64,000 bases of DNA from Coriolopsis trogii (Eukaryota > Basidiomycota > Agaricomycetes > Polyporales > Polyporaceae). Of the stretch, positions 45,253 to 55,653 are shown piece after piece. Where the stretch lies: contig JAHYIO010000001.1 of assembly GCA_020543525.1 (NCBI GenBank), positions 3,534,001 through 3,598,000 on the forward strand. Direction: 5' to 3'. The position numbers and the translations under genes are program-made. Below the pieces are notes generated by a model. It ran no database searches, had not been told where the DNA came from, and worked only from the letters and a program-made list of their open reading frames with translations. The stretch's first letter is position 1, and each line of letters opens with the position of its first letter.

Positions 45253-47375
45253 TCAGGAGCCGTCTGCTCGTGACCTATTAGCCTTCTCCTTCTCCTTTTC
45301 CCCGGGTCCCCCTGGCTTGTGTCCTTCTTGCTTTTGTAGCGCACCATGCAACGATTGTAGAAACTGTCGCGTTCGTTCGCTATCCGGCTGTTTCGGGACA
45401 GGATGATCAGAGTGTTTGGAGCACACGGGATGTGGAACAGGAGGGGTAGGATAGCAAGTATATGCGCGTACCTCGTGACAGCATGAGAGCAGCTTGTTGA
45501 TAAGGACAGTTTGCTGCTCTGTCGCGTCGTCGAGCTCTTTGCGAAGGTGCTTATTCTGTGTGTGGTGGAAATGATGTGTAAAACACGAGACGTGCACGCT
45601 CAGACAGGGGGCGTACCTCTTCGTCCATCTTGTCCGCTCGACTCTTCTCGGCGTCCGCTAGCTGCTTTTGCTCCGCTGCACGCGCTCGCGACAGCAGGAC
45701 CTCGAGCTCTTTCGAACGCACAACGCATTCAAAGTGTCGCTCGCGCAGCTCGTACTGCCTCAGAACCTCCTTCAGCCGTTCACGGACACTGCACGCATGT
45801 CAGCGTCCCCGTCCGCTCCCCAAAACAACGAAAAGAGGAAGACACGCACACGCCATCGAAGATATTCTGAAGCGTTTTGCGCGCCCTGTCATCACCAGTT
45901 GTCGGTTCTCTGAACGCTCTTTCACGTCGTGTATGATCAATATGCACGCACTCTACAGGGTCTTCCACCCATTCCTTCTTCAGCTTCTGGCGTACCGGCA
46001 GCGGACCGTCGTCCAGCTCCTCGGTCCCAGGCCCGTCCGTGAGGTCCATCATCTCCACAGCCAGGATGACGTCCCCGTCCTCAATGCCTGCCTCCTCCGG
46101 CGTCTGGTCGGGCTCGACCGTCCGCCCGCCATGCGAGAAGATGAACTGCATCGCGCCAGGGCCGACGGTCGCGCTCGAGCTCGTCCCGTTCACGAGCGGG
46201 CTCACGCCCTTCTTGCCCGTCGCTGTGACCGTGCCGGTGCCCGAGGGGGTGTTGGTTTCCATGCGCTCCGTCCAGGCGTTGAAGAGCCGCGCGAGCTTCG
46301 TCTTGCGCGAGATCTTGAAGTAGAGCTCGGCGCGGTACTTGCAAACGACGCGCACGACGATGTCGGGCATCTCTCGGTACTTGCTCTCTTGCACCTTTGC
46401 CCGCTCGGCTCGTTTCGCCATGTCGTTCTTCATTTGCATGATCTTGGTGAGGTGGTGGGATGTGGTTATGCGGCCTTCAAGAAGAAAGAGTGGCTGTGAT
46501 CAAAACGCACCTCTTCTTGAGCCTCCTCCACACATGTTGCTAGACGTTTACTATCCTCCTGTGATGCAAATTGGTGTAAGAAGGGCAAGTGGCTTTGTAG
46601 ACATAACTACTAACCCGGAGCTTCTTGTTATCCTGGAAGCACAGTCAAGACCAAACACATGCGGTATATGAAAAGACACTGACCTTCTGCAACTCTCGCG
46701 CAAGGTTCTCCATCTTCGTCTTAGTCTGGTTAGCCTTCGTCAACTGGCTCTTGGCTAGAATATGTGAGCGTAGCCCGCAAACTGCGACACAATCACGAAC
46801 AGACCTGCATCCTTGTCCTTGACGAGCTTCTGCTTCTCCTTCGCGTGGTCGCGCTCGAGTCGCTTGAGCTCTGCGAACTACGAGGTGGAGAGAGAGATAT
46901 GTTCATCCTTCGAGCGCACCTACCACAACAGCGGTGCACGCACTAGTTCAATGTACTTTGCATGTATAGCCGTCTCTGTCATGCCCGAGACCGACTTCTG
47001 TGCCTCCTCCGCTACATGGGCACCAGACGGTCAACGCTTCCTCCCCGGCGCGCTCGCCGCTCGCAGACGCAACAAACTGAACTCACTAAAACGCCGCTCC
47101 TCCTCTTCCTCGTGCACCTCCTCCTCCTCGAGGGCTGCGATCCGGTTCTTCAGGGTCTCGTACATCTGCGAAGGGTCCACGGGCTGTTCCGGGGCTTTCT
47201 TCTTCGTCTTCGTCGCAGGTGGATGTGTACCATTCACGGCGGTGCCATTTGCGGGGCGTGCAGCAGGAGGGGGGTGGGCTGCATTTGGCGGGACCGGGGG
47301 CGCAGCGGCAGGAGCAGGCGGGGTGGGGCCGGCGGGAGCGGGTCTGCCATGTCTCGCGGCCTGTGTGCCGTTCAT
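45253..47375 (-). CDS. Taxilin-family coiled-coil protein with an embedded SUMO-like domain
   Basis: Taxilins are long coiled-coil proteins that bind syntaxins in vesicle traffic. From ATG 47375 (MNGTQAARHGRP) a Pro/Ala leader runs into QPVDPSQMYETLKNRIAALE, then a splice to EEAQKSVSGMTETAIHAKYI and further short coiled-coil exons. The expected taxilin C-part is present: VRERLKEVLRQYELRERHF, then ECVVRSKELEVLLSRARAAE, then KHLRKELDDATEQQTVLINK, ending NRSRADGS. Between them (about 46035-46375) one exon, joined in frame on both sides, encodes a ubiquitin/SUMO-like fold: IVVRVVCKYRAELYFKISRK, TKLARLFNAWTERM, a Gly/Thr-rich insert, then MQFIFSHGGRTVEPDQTPEE and AGIEDGDVILAVEMMDLTD. The introns with matching phases (donor GTGCGT used repeatedly) link the parts into one message. 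No C-terminal di-glycine, so it is not a conjugatable modifier. Confidence 0.82.
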
Positions 47376-48382
47376 GACAGGCAGATGAGTGGGTGAAACA
47401 GCGCGGGCGGGAACGGTGTGCTGGTTGGCTGACTTGCAGCGAGAGCGTCGAGTAAGGAGTAAAGCAGGGGTCGACGAGCGGCGGGAAGAGGAGGAAGAAA
47501 TGGGAGAGAGTACGGAGAGGAGAGCGCCAGTTGAGGTCAGAGTCGGACTCGGCCAGCTGTGGCAGTCGACGTTTGTCACGTTTCGTTTCTCGTCCCGCCC
47601 TCTTCCTCCTCTTTGTCAACGTCCACGCTTTCATGCTCTCGTCCACAACCATTGCACCCGTCTATCCGCGCGACATAGTCTTTGCCCTCTTTCGACCAAT
47701 CATGCACGGCCATACGGCACATTCAGACCACTGACCCCGACTCGGCCCCATTCAACCCGACGCCCACCCGGTGATCTCCCGTGCCAATCGTTATTTTCAG
47801 TCGTTGCTACTCTCGTGCGCCCCTAGACTGTGAGACTTTCATCCTCCATCGCGCACTCCAAAAGGCGACGCTTGCCTCAATACAACAACCCCATACTTTC
47901 CACCATTCCGTTCCCCGCGGATTCAAAGGATCGCACCTTCGACGTTCGCACAATCACAGCAAATCGATCTTCAATCAGGCTTTCATGGGCCTCTGTGATT
48001 CCTACACGTGCAAGCTGCTGTAAAAACAGCTGCATTGATCGATGCAACGCGCTTTACACGAGCAGCGCTGGAGGCGTGTGTAGATGCTGCAACGCTACTC
48101 ACGAGGCTGTTTGGCTCCTGACCTGAGGGCCAGTGTAGCTCAATACAACGGAGCGCCGTGCTTCCGGGATCCTCCACTAGCTCTCAGCAACATGCCCGCG
48201 GGCTAAGCGTAATGAGAGTGATGTTCATCGCATTGCAGACCCGTTGGATCGAGGATTAGAGTATGTAAATATTATACTTGACTATAGTAGACTTCTTGAT
48301 GAGAGAAACCGGCATTCAGCCACTTATTTCAGAACACACGAGGCGTCACTCACCTATAGGTGTTCCAAGAGTCTGCCCACAC
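47376..48382. other. 1 kb intergenic with a possible small exon
   Basis: Holds the taxilin promoter and the EF-Ts 3' UTR. On the + strand, about 48008-48125, an alanine-rich stretch (AAVKTAALIDATRFTRAALE, then ACVDAATLLTRLFGS and a stop) looks protein-like and is preceded by possible splice acceptors (GCAAG, ACAG). A + frame from 47830 (LPQYNNPILSTIPFPADSKD) could be an upstream exon. I cannot identify a family, so this is noted but not called as a gene. Confidence 0.3.
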
Positions 48383-49423
48383 TCAGCTGCTCTCAACTGC
48401 CTCGCCGACGGCCCACTTCTGGAACTCCAGCAACGCTATCCCCCCGTCCCCAGGAGCCTCGGCCGAAATCATCTGATGCCTCTTCGCCCATGCCGCCAGT
48501 TCCGCGGCCACGGTGTCGCCTTCCTTGTTCGGGAACATGTCCGTGGACTGGTGGTACAGGGCTTCCGGGTTTGACTCGGCAGGATCGCCAACATGAGTGA
48601 CCGGGAAGCCGACGATGGTGCGCCCGAGTGACCGTTCCAGCGCAGCGAGGTCCCGCTGGAACTCCTCGATCCCAATGAGAGACGGCAGTCGTGCAGAGTT
48701 GAGAGCATAGAGGGACAGCGCAGCTTTTGTTCCGTTCGTGGGGGACGACACCGAACCGTGGACGTAAGGGAACACCCGGAGACCGAGGTGGCTTTGCGCT
48801 GAAGGAAGTGGATCACGCACGGCTGCGACAGCCCTTCGGAGCGTCACCTTCTCCCCGACCTTGGTGACCAGGTCCCGTACCGCGCTCTCCACCGTCGTAT
48901 GCGCGCCCGCGAGGGACTTCTGGGGGTTCAAGTGATCCAGGAGGGGCGCGTCGTGCAGCGCATCGAGCGCGACACTCTGAATGAACGGCCCGTCCGTCTT
49001 CGCTTCTGCCAAGAACGCAGCGGTGTGCGCGATGTCCGACAGCAGCTTCCCAAACAGCTCGTTCCGGGCCACAAAGTCCGTCTCGCAGTTGAGCTCGACC
49101 ATTGCTGCACGCACCGCGCGCATTCCGGGACGGCACCCGGGGGAGAGGACTTGAATGCCGATGAGGCCCTGTCCTGTAACACGGTCGGCCAGCTTGGCAA
49201 CCTTTGCTGCACCCGTCGCCGCGCGGTCGACGTCCAACCATTGAAGGGCGGCGTTGAGGTCATTATTGCTGGCAGCGAGCGCCTCGCTGGCTTTGGTAAG
49301 GGAGACACCCTCGGTCATTTTCCGGAGCTGCGCGATGAGCTTCACAGACGGCTTCACCGAGCCCGGGGCGGACGTCGAGTAGAGACGGGGAAGGGCAGCG
49401 GAGGCTCGTCGGGCGGCGTACAT
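48383..49423 (-). CDS. TSF1: Mitochondrial elongation factor Ts
   Basis: Guanine-nucleotide exchange factor for mitochondrial EF-Tu. Intronless 346-codon frame from ATG 49423. The N-terminus (MYAARRASAALPRLYSTSAP) is a typical presequence with an Arg/Ser cleavage region. It continues KLIAQLRKMTEGVSLTKASE and ALAASNNDLNAALQWLDVDR, which is the UBA-like N-domain; then MVELNCETDFVARNELFGKL, the most conserved EF-Ts motif; then the core subdomains with VTLRRAVAAV and LYALNSARLPSLI. The C-terminus ends KWAVGEAVESS, stop at 48383. In the core, KVAKLADRVTGQGLIGIQ replaces the bacterial GxAKAxKxA-region motif with the usual eukaryotic drift. Confidence 0.95.
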   Translation of the reverse strand: MYAARRASAALPRLYSTSAPGSVKPSVKLIAQLRKMTEGVSLTKASEALAASNNDLNAALQWLDVDRAATGAAKVAKLADRVTGQGLIGIQVLSPGCRPGMRAVRAAMVELNCETDFVARNELFGKLLSDIAHTAAFLAEAKTDGPFIQSVALDALHDAPLLDHLNPQKSLAGAHTTVESAVRDLVTKVGEKVTLRRAVAAVRDPLPSAQSHLGLRVFPYVHGSVSSPTNGTKAALSLYALNSARLPSLIGIEEFQRDLAALERSLGRTIVGFPVTHVGDPAESNPEALYHQSTDMFPNKEGDTVAAELAAWAKRHQMISAEAPGDGGIALLEFQKWAVGEAVESS

Positions 49424-50300
49424 GACGGAGGCGAGATGGTGGAACTGGATCGAGTCGGAACACGCGCCTATTTCAGCTCGTAAACTGGCGCGTCAAACTT
49501 GAAGTAGAGCGCTCCATAGACGCTCGTTGCTCGTCACTGACTTAACCACTACCTGAGCGTGCACGAACAACGTCGAGAACAGCAACAAGCAGTGGAACCC
49601 GACGACGAAGACGCCCACGGCAACTACGTCAATACTATCTGGGACATGGACACCGAGTGACCACGGCAATTCGTCGCGAAAGTCTTGACCCGAGTCCCTC
49701 CGAGTCACTTCGCATTGGAATCCTGCGCTACGCTGTTCCCCTTTGTAGAATATCACTGAGGTGGATTTGTCTCGGAAGATGGCCGTGAGCCATACTAAGT
49801 AGAGGTCTGGACCAGGTTACTCAGCGCCGGAGTCGTAACTGTTGTGCTGACATCACGGCTATACACTACAGTACCCTCGATCTTCCGCGCGTATCTCAAG
49901 AAACCCCGAGAGGCAGGGAATACATACCACGATTGCCTGACAGCTGTAGTGCACGCTCGGAGTTCGTGAAAGAAACCGCTAACGCGTGGGTCACATGCAC
50001 GTGACCTGTGTCACAGACGACTCACTGGCCGGCGGTTTCGTAGAGAAGAAGCTGGAATAATTCACAACGAGGGCGACTGTCCGCAACATTGACACCGAGC
50101 ACATCGCAGACCTCCTCTACGACATTCACCACGAACTTATGCCAAGCAGGCTGTCTTATGACAATTTGCATATGACCTGAGTTCAGGGTCAGACACATAG
50201 TACCACACTCTGACAACATACATCGTCATAATGCAACAGACGAGCGCTCAAAGAATAAGTCCCCATGGCTATTGCATCCCGCACGGGCACGAGCACGAGC
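49424..50300. other. Intergenic between EF-Ts and laccase
   Basis: About 880 bases. The right part contains the minus-strand fragment described separately (50022-50219). A minus frame at 49493-49756 has a hydrophobic stretch (VVAVGVFVVGFHCLLLFST) but no motif. Position 49937 carries CAGCTGTAGTGCAC, the reverse complement of the junction at the left end of the element at 25207, most likely coincidence. Confidence 0.4.
50022..50219 (-). pseudogene. Possible fragment of a 2OG-Fe(II) oxygenase-like gene
   Basis: A 65-codon minus frame ends EEVCDVLGVNVADSRPRCEL then FQLLLYETAGQ. Fungal prolyl-4-hydroxylase-like proteins often carry a segment of the form aELYKLLLYe-G-hF-HrDT, and the fragment stops right where the iron-binding HxD would follow. 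No continuation with HxD is found in the next 500 bases. It may be a relic, an exon of an unrecognised gene, or chance. The family link is a weak resemblance. Confidence 0.25.
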
Positions 50301-52468
50301 CTACAAGTCCTTATCGGAGAGCAAGTCGTACACCGGGCACAACAACACCCAATCCAGCGGCAGCGGCAAGTTCTCTACCGCGGCGAACGGGACATCCTCC
50401 GCGAGCACCACCGCGAACCCCGCATCGAGATGAAAGTCGATGTGGCAGTGGAGGAACCACGGGCCCGGGTTGTCCGTCCTGAACCGGATCGTCACGTTGT
50501 CCCCTGCCACAGGCGTGCCCGTGCTCACCACGTCGCGCCAGATCGGGTCGACGTAGTTGTACGTCGTGCTCCCCGCGCTGCGGACGACGGCGAACGTGTG
50601 CTGTACGCGGTGTGAGGAAGACTGTACTTCTTCGAATGGGTTGTCGAGAAGGGAACGTACTCCGTGTAGATGCAACGGGTGTGGGACGCCCGGGGCGTTG
50701 ACCGACGCGGGAAACGTGAGCTCGATGGTCTTGTGCGCGGGAAGAGGGACGACACTCCCCTCCGGCAGGAGGTCCTGTGCAAGGTGCGCTCCGCTCAGGA
50801 TTTGCAGCAGGACGGGAACCCCAGGCGACAGGAACGTGGCGCCGTTCATGAAGAAGCGCGTTCCGTTCTGCGCCGCAAGCGCGGTGGATGTTGTCAGCTC
50901 CCTCCTTCTGTGTCCGGAGCCAGTGGTACTCACGAAGGCGAAGTCAAAATTGATCGCTTTGTCAACGCCGCCTGAGATGGGACGGCCGGGCTGTGTCAAG
51001 GGGTACTCAATCGGCATCGGTACCTCGGAACGAGAAGGGAGAGACGTACAACAGGCATAGAAGCGAGAGGATGCAAGTCCGTCTCCACCAAGGGCTTCAC
51101 TGACACGGGCGGGAGGGTGGTATCAGGTTCAGCGATCGGCGCACCGTCGTAGCGCAGAATCGCGGAGTTAATGCCGTTCGCGAACCCGGTCATGCCGAGA
51201 CTCGGATTTGCTCGAATCCAGTAGTTATCTATCGGTTGATTGGCGACAAGCTATGCGGAGAAATCAGCATAAAGGGCGTTCTGCAGGAGTGTCGGACGAG
51301 GAATGCATACAACGAAGGAGTACCGCTGCCCAGCGAAGATCTGAATAGCATCGACAGCGAGGGGCTTTGTGTTCACGCTGTCAGCTTCAATGATTGTCAT
51401 GTTGTGTCCGTCAATGCTGAACGTGTGGTTCGGGTCGCAAGAGATGGAGACTAGCCGGAAGCGGTACCTTCACCCGTCGAGAGTTAGCGGTCGCTCTCTG
51501 CAAACCACAACAACGGTTCATGCTCACCGCTTTCCCTGGGCGACCTTGATTATACTCAAGCCTGCCCGCTTCGTAGTGGCAGACCGTCCCAGACCATTGA
51601 TCAAAGTCGAATCCGCTCCCAAACTAGAATTGGCCAAAGTTTAGCATGATCATCAGATGAAGATGTGAGCAAGGGATCGCACGGGAAGCGAGATCCAAGC
51701 CTCGCAGCAGTGTGGTACCAATCAGAAAGAGTGATTACTGTCGAGTCTACCGCAAAGAAGTAGATGTCAGGCGTGCAATGGCATCATGGCAATGATCCTT
51801 ACCGTCATCGACGTCATACATATTCTTATGAGGATCGTGAGGGTCATAGACCACAATGGGGCCCCTCAGACCGTCGCAGTACTGTGTGGAGTGATGACTG
51901 TGGTACCAGAATGTACCTGATCAATTGCACGGTATGGGTGTGATGCATTTCTACGCGGTGGTTTAGGGAGTACTGCGCACCAGCTTGGTCAGGGACACCG
52001 AACTCGTACAGAAAGGAATGTCCAGAGGCGATCGGGCACTGATTGACAAAGGCAGGCCCATCTGCCCAGTTAGTCCCTTTCTGGAAGAAACCATGCCAGT
52101 GCTGTTGGCGTTCGTGTCATTGACGGGGTAGTTAAGCATAATGAGAGACGAGAACTGACAATTGTAGTGGTCTTCAGCATCGTGTGGTTCGTCAGTCTAT
52201 TGATGACATTGAGCCTGAAGTGGTCGCCCTGTTTCATCGAGATCAACAGCTCGACCAGGATGTCCTTGTGAGGTTGCATATTATCTCCTACCTTCTTGCC
52301 TGTGATGAGGGGTGCGGGGTAAACGCCGTTCACGACAACAGCATCGCGTGGGTATCCGTCCGGGGAGACGACTGCGTTCGTGATGTGAAGGTCCGCCGTG
52401 GGTCCAATAGCAGTAGCATAGATGGAGGCCGTAGTGAGTATGCCAGTCACCCAGAGCTGTCTGATCAT
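50301..52468 (-). CDS. Laccase (secreted multicopper oxidase)
   Basis: Oxidises phenols with reduction of oxygen to water; extracellular, used in lignin breakdown, pigment or detoxification. The signal peptide starts at ATG 52468 ([20 protein letters not shown]), mature start [14 protein letters not shown]; an ATG 16 codons upstream (52516) is in frame. Copper motifs, joined over about ten introns: L1 HWHGFFQK, L2 [19 protein letters not shown]3 HPLHLHG with the next exon starting HTFAVV, and L4 [19 protein letters not shown]. All ten histidines and the type-1 cysteine are present. The axial position ten residues after the cysteine is Phe, as in high-redox-potential polypore laccases. In L2 the residue usually Leu (HSHLSTQ) is His. 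[20 protein letters not shown] and [11 protein letters not shown] support the family. Ends YDLLSDKDL. Confidence 0.95.
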
Positions 52469-53606
52469 CGCGTCGTCTTCGTGGTGTCCGCGTTGTACAG
52501 TGAGGAGTGTGTTCATTGGATGAGTTGCTTTTTATACATCTCCTACATGCTAGACCGAAGAGGCGACCATCCGAAGTGTTCCGCGCTGGAGGAAGGGAGG
52601 TCTGATTGGACCTTGGAAGAACTCGTCGATGGCAGCGAACTCGCTAAGGGTCCAATATGGAGGTGAGGATGGCTCCGAGTCGCGGCGGTCGCGATCGGGG
52701 TCAGCAATATTCGAAGTAGATGGATATTGGGAGGCGGGGATCTAGCGCACTCCTCCCGCCGAAGTCAAACCAAGCTCCATGCATAGAAGGGGTAAGATCC
52801 ACCACTTGGACTTCTGCCGCCGTTCATGACATGAGGTGCAATTAGCATATGCCTATGGTCAATAACCAAGAGACTGACCTCCAGAGTTCTACCTTATTCA
52901 TGCTACTGCTACTGGTGGGAATCTCGGGGGGAACTCGAGTGACGCACTGGATGACCCTTGTCTACGATCTGTACATGGTCTGAACGTAAGATGAGACGTA
53001 CATCAATGGATATTCTGACAGACTTCTATATGGCATTTGGGGGTCATATTATGATATAGCTTCACCGGTGCAAAGTGTACTTACCATGTAAACGTCACTG
53101 TGAATTCAGCGGGGGAGTCACTCTTACGGGGGCCTATTTGCTAGGAGGTTGATAGTCCGTCCTTCGACTAACGTACTCGTGAAGCATACGACGACGGTGT
53201 GCATGATTGGCCAGCTTGGGTTTGACGGTGTTGAACATCGATATCGAGTTAGCTGATCATGAAGGAACCCGAACTTGTGGGCAAAACGCGTGATATTGCT
53301 CATGCCCTGAGGTATCACTCAGAGACACAGCTCATTCAAAAAGACGATATTTGTGTGGGCCAGACGGGCTGAGACGGGGCAACCCATGTTCGTGGTGGCG
53401 GATGAGGTACAAGGAGCGTCGGGGAGCCGGACCGGGGCAAAGTGTATGAGCGCCCGAGGGAGACTGCGGACGGCGGACTGGGGAGACGGTGCGAGTGCGA
53501 GTGCCAGCTGCGAGAGCAGTTGTGCGAGCCGACTCCCTCTCTTCCCCCGCTCGCTCTCTTTCCACGCCCTCCGCCTACATGACCACCTATCTCTGACGTC
53601 CTCACG
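52469..53606. other. Divergent promoter region, laccase / magnesium transporter
   Basis: About 1.1 kb. No gene recognised; a minus-strand 64-codon frame (53124-53318) has no motif. Both genes start at the edges facing away from each other, so the space carries both promoters. I cannot name specific regulator sites with confidence. The right end (53540-53580) is CT-rich, as often just before fungal transcription starts. Confidence 0.4.
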
Positions 53607-55042
53607 ATGGTAGAAGACAAGTATATCGGCCTCATTCTCGCTGTATCCAGTTCCGTGGCCATCGGCAGCAGCTTCATCCTCACCAAGAAGGTCCGTTAAA
53701 CGCCCTGGGACATGACTCTCGTATCTCATCAACATCTCGTCCATAGGGTCTCATCCAGGCAGGGAAGACCTATTCCTCAAGAGATGCAAGGGCAACGGAT
53801 GATCACACGTACTTGAAGAGTCCGTTATGGTGGATGGGCATGAGTGCGAGTGAGTCCACCTGACCGTGACGTATGCGCCGACTGTCTTAGTCTCTCTTGC
53901 ACAGTGGTTTTTGGGGAGAGTGCGTATGACATACATCTCATCGAAAGACGGCTAGTCTCATTGTCGCACATATAGTCCTGAATTTCGTGGCGTACACCTT
54001 CGCACCACCCATACTGATCACCCCGTTGGGTGCTCTCACTGTGATCATCGGGTATGCTTCCCTTTCATCACACGCGTTTTGTATCCTGCTGACGGCCGGA
54101 GATGTTGTAACCTATAGAGCGGTACTAGCATCATTCTTGCTCAATGAAAAGCTCGGTCACCTTGGACGCGTCGGCTGCGCACTATGCATACTCGGCTCTC
54201 TCATCATTGTCCTCCATGCGCCCCCAGACAAGGACATCGAGACCGTTGACGAGATTCTCAACTTTGCAACCCAACCAGGTCCGTATTTGTAAAATCCTCA
54301 CTCATTATCTCGGGTTCATAGACCGCGAACGGCCTGCAGGTTTTATGATGTACTGTTTTGTCGTCCTCGTCTTCAGCGTTGTCATGATCTTCTTCGTCGC
54401 CCCCAAATACGGCCGCACGAATGCCATCGTCTACGTCTCCATCTGCTCCCTCGTTGGCTCCGTCTCCGTTATGGCCATCAAAGGTCTCGGCGTCGCCGTC
54501 AAGCTCACCTTCTCCGGGAACAATCAGTTCACGCGCCCCGCAACATACGTCTTCGCCGTCTTCGTCGCCGGCTGTATCATCATTCAAACGCACTACTTCA
54601 ACAAGGCCCTCGACACATTCTCCACTAACGTGTACGCACCTATCTTCTCTCGTCTCTCTACCCGCTTCTGCCTCTGCCACACACACTCTCTCTCTCCGCG
54701 GACATGTCATGCTGACCCACCGACAGGGTGAACCCGATGTACTACGTCGGCTTCTCCACCGCGACGATCGTCGCTTCCATCATCCTCTTCCAAGGCATCA
54801 ACACCGACGACCCCGCAAACTCCCTCTCCCTCCTCGCCGGCTTCGTCACCACCTTCCTCGGCGTCCACCTCCTCGAGCTCTCCCGCACCACCGGCGGCTC
54901 ATCCTCGTCCCCCCGCGGCGCCGGCTACGACGCCGTCAGGCTTGAGACCATCGAGCCGGACGACTTTGAGCACGTCGACGAGCGCGCGCGCTTGCACCGG
55001 GACAGCGTCGACGAGGAGGCCCAACCCCTAGGTCGGACTTGA
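53607..55042 (+). CDS. NIPA-type magnesium transporter (DUF803)
   Basis: Membrane protein of the drug/metabolite-transporter superfamily; animal NIPA proteins carry Mg2+. ATG 53607, MVEDKYIGLILAVSSSVAIG then SSFILTKKGLI, which is the family's first helix and signature. Further helices: SPLWWMGM, LNFVAYTFAPPILITPLGAL, AVLASFLLNEKLGHLGRVGC, GSLIIVLHAPPDKDIETVDE, then FMMYCFVVLVFSVVMIFFVA, ICSLVGSVSVMAIKGLGVAV, CIIIQTHYFNKALDTFSTNV, and after a last intron NPMYYVGFSTATIVASIILF and FVTTFLGVHLLELSRT. Nine helices are expected. The cytosolic C-tail is acidic (ETIEPDDFEHVDERARLHRD). About six introns. Substrate assignment is by family. Confidence 0.93.
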
Positions 55043-55653
55043 GACCCTCGTAGCATAATGTCTAGCTATCTACGCAAATCTTGTGGGGGGTCGAGCAAGG
55101 ACTCCCGGGGTCTGTGATCCTGAGAGGTCGACGTTGGACATATCATCCTCGGCTCAGACCGCACACTGCGCGTGCAAAAACGTTTGTCGTCGTAACTTAT
55201 TCGTACTACTTATTCTATAGGAGACCGGATCGTCGTCTCGTCTCTCTCTCTCGTCCCGGTTGTAGTAGAGCTGCTGTTGCTGTAGTCTTACATACCTATC
55301 TAATCATTCCGGACATTTAGCTGTGACAACGATGCTGAGTCCAGACTGACGTGACGTGAGAGGGAAGGAGAGATGATGGAGACGTGATACTTGATGATGA
55401 GGATGAGGGGTGGAACGAGGGTGTTGGATAAACAGCAATGGAAAGCGAATCGATGCGATGAATGGATGGATGTTAATGCGACAATGGGAGGAATGAGTGT
55501 GGGCGCAATGTTGCGTCATGTATGTATGTACTATGCGACGTCGACGCGAGCAGATGCAATAAAAGTCGGAAGTAATGCAAGGGTGGAATGGATGGTAGAT
55601 ATGGAAAGGAGTCGGGACGAGAAACACGCAACGGCTAAGCGTGGTCTCCATCC
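55043..55653. other. Intergenic, convergent 3' ends
   Basis: About 610 bases between the stop of the transporter and that of the methyltransferase. AT-richer than its surroundings and purine-biased in 55340-55640. No gene or repeat recognised. Confidence 0.45.

Noticed and set aside
48010..48045. CAGCTG copies near 48030 and 49940 as further fold-back element ends
   Set aside because: No inverted partner arm was found nearby; a six-base palindrome is expected by chance every few kilobases.
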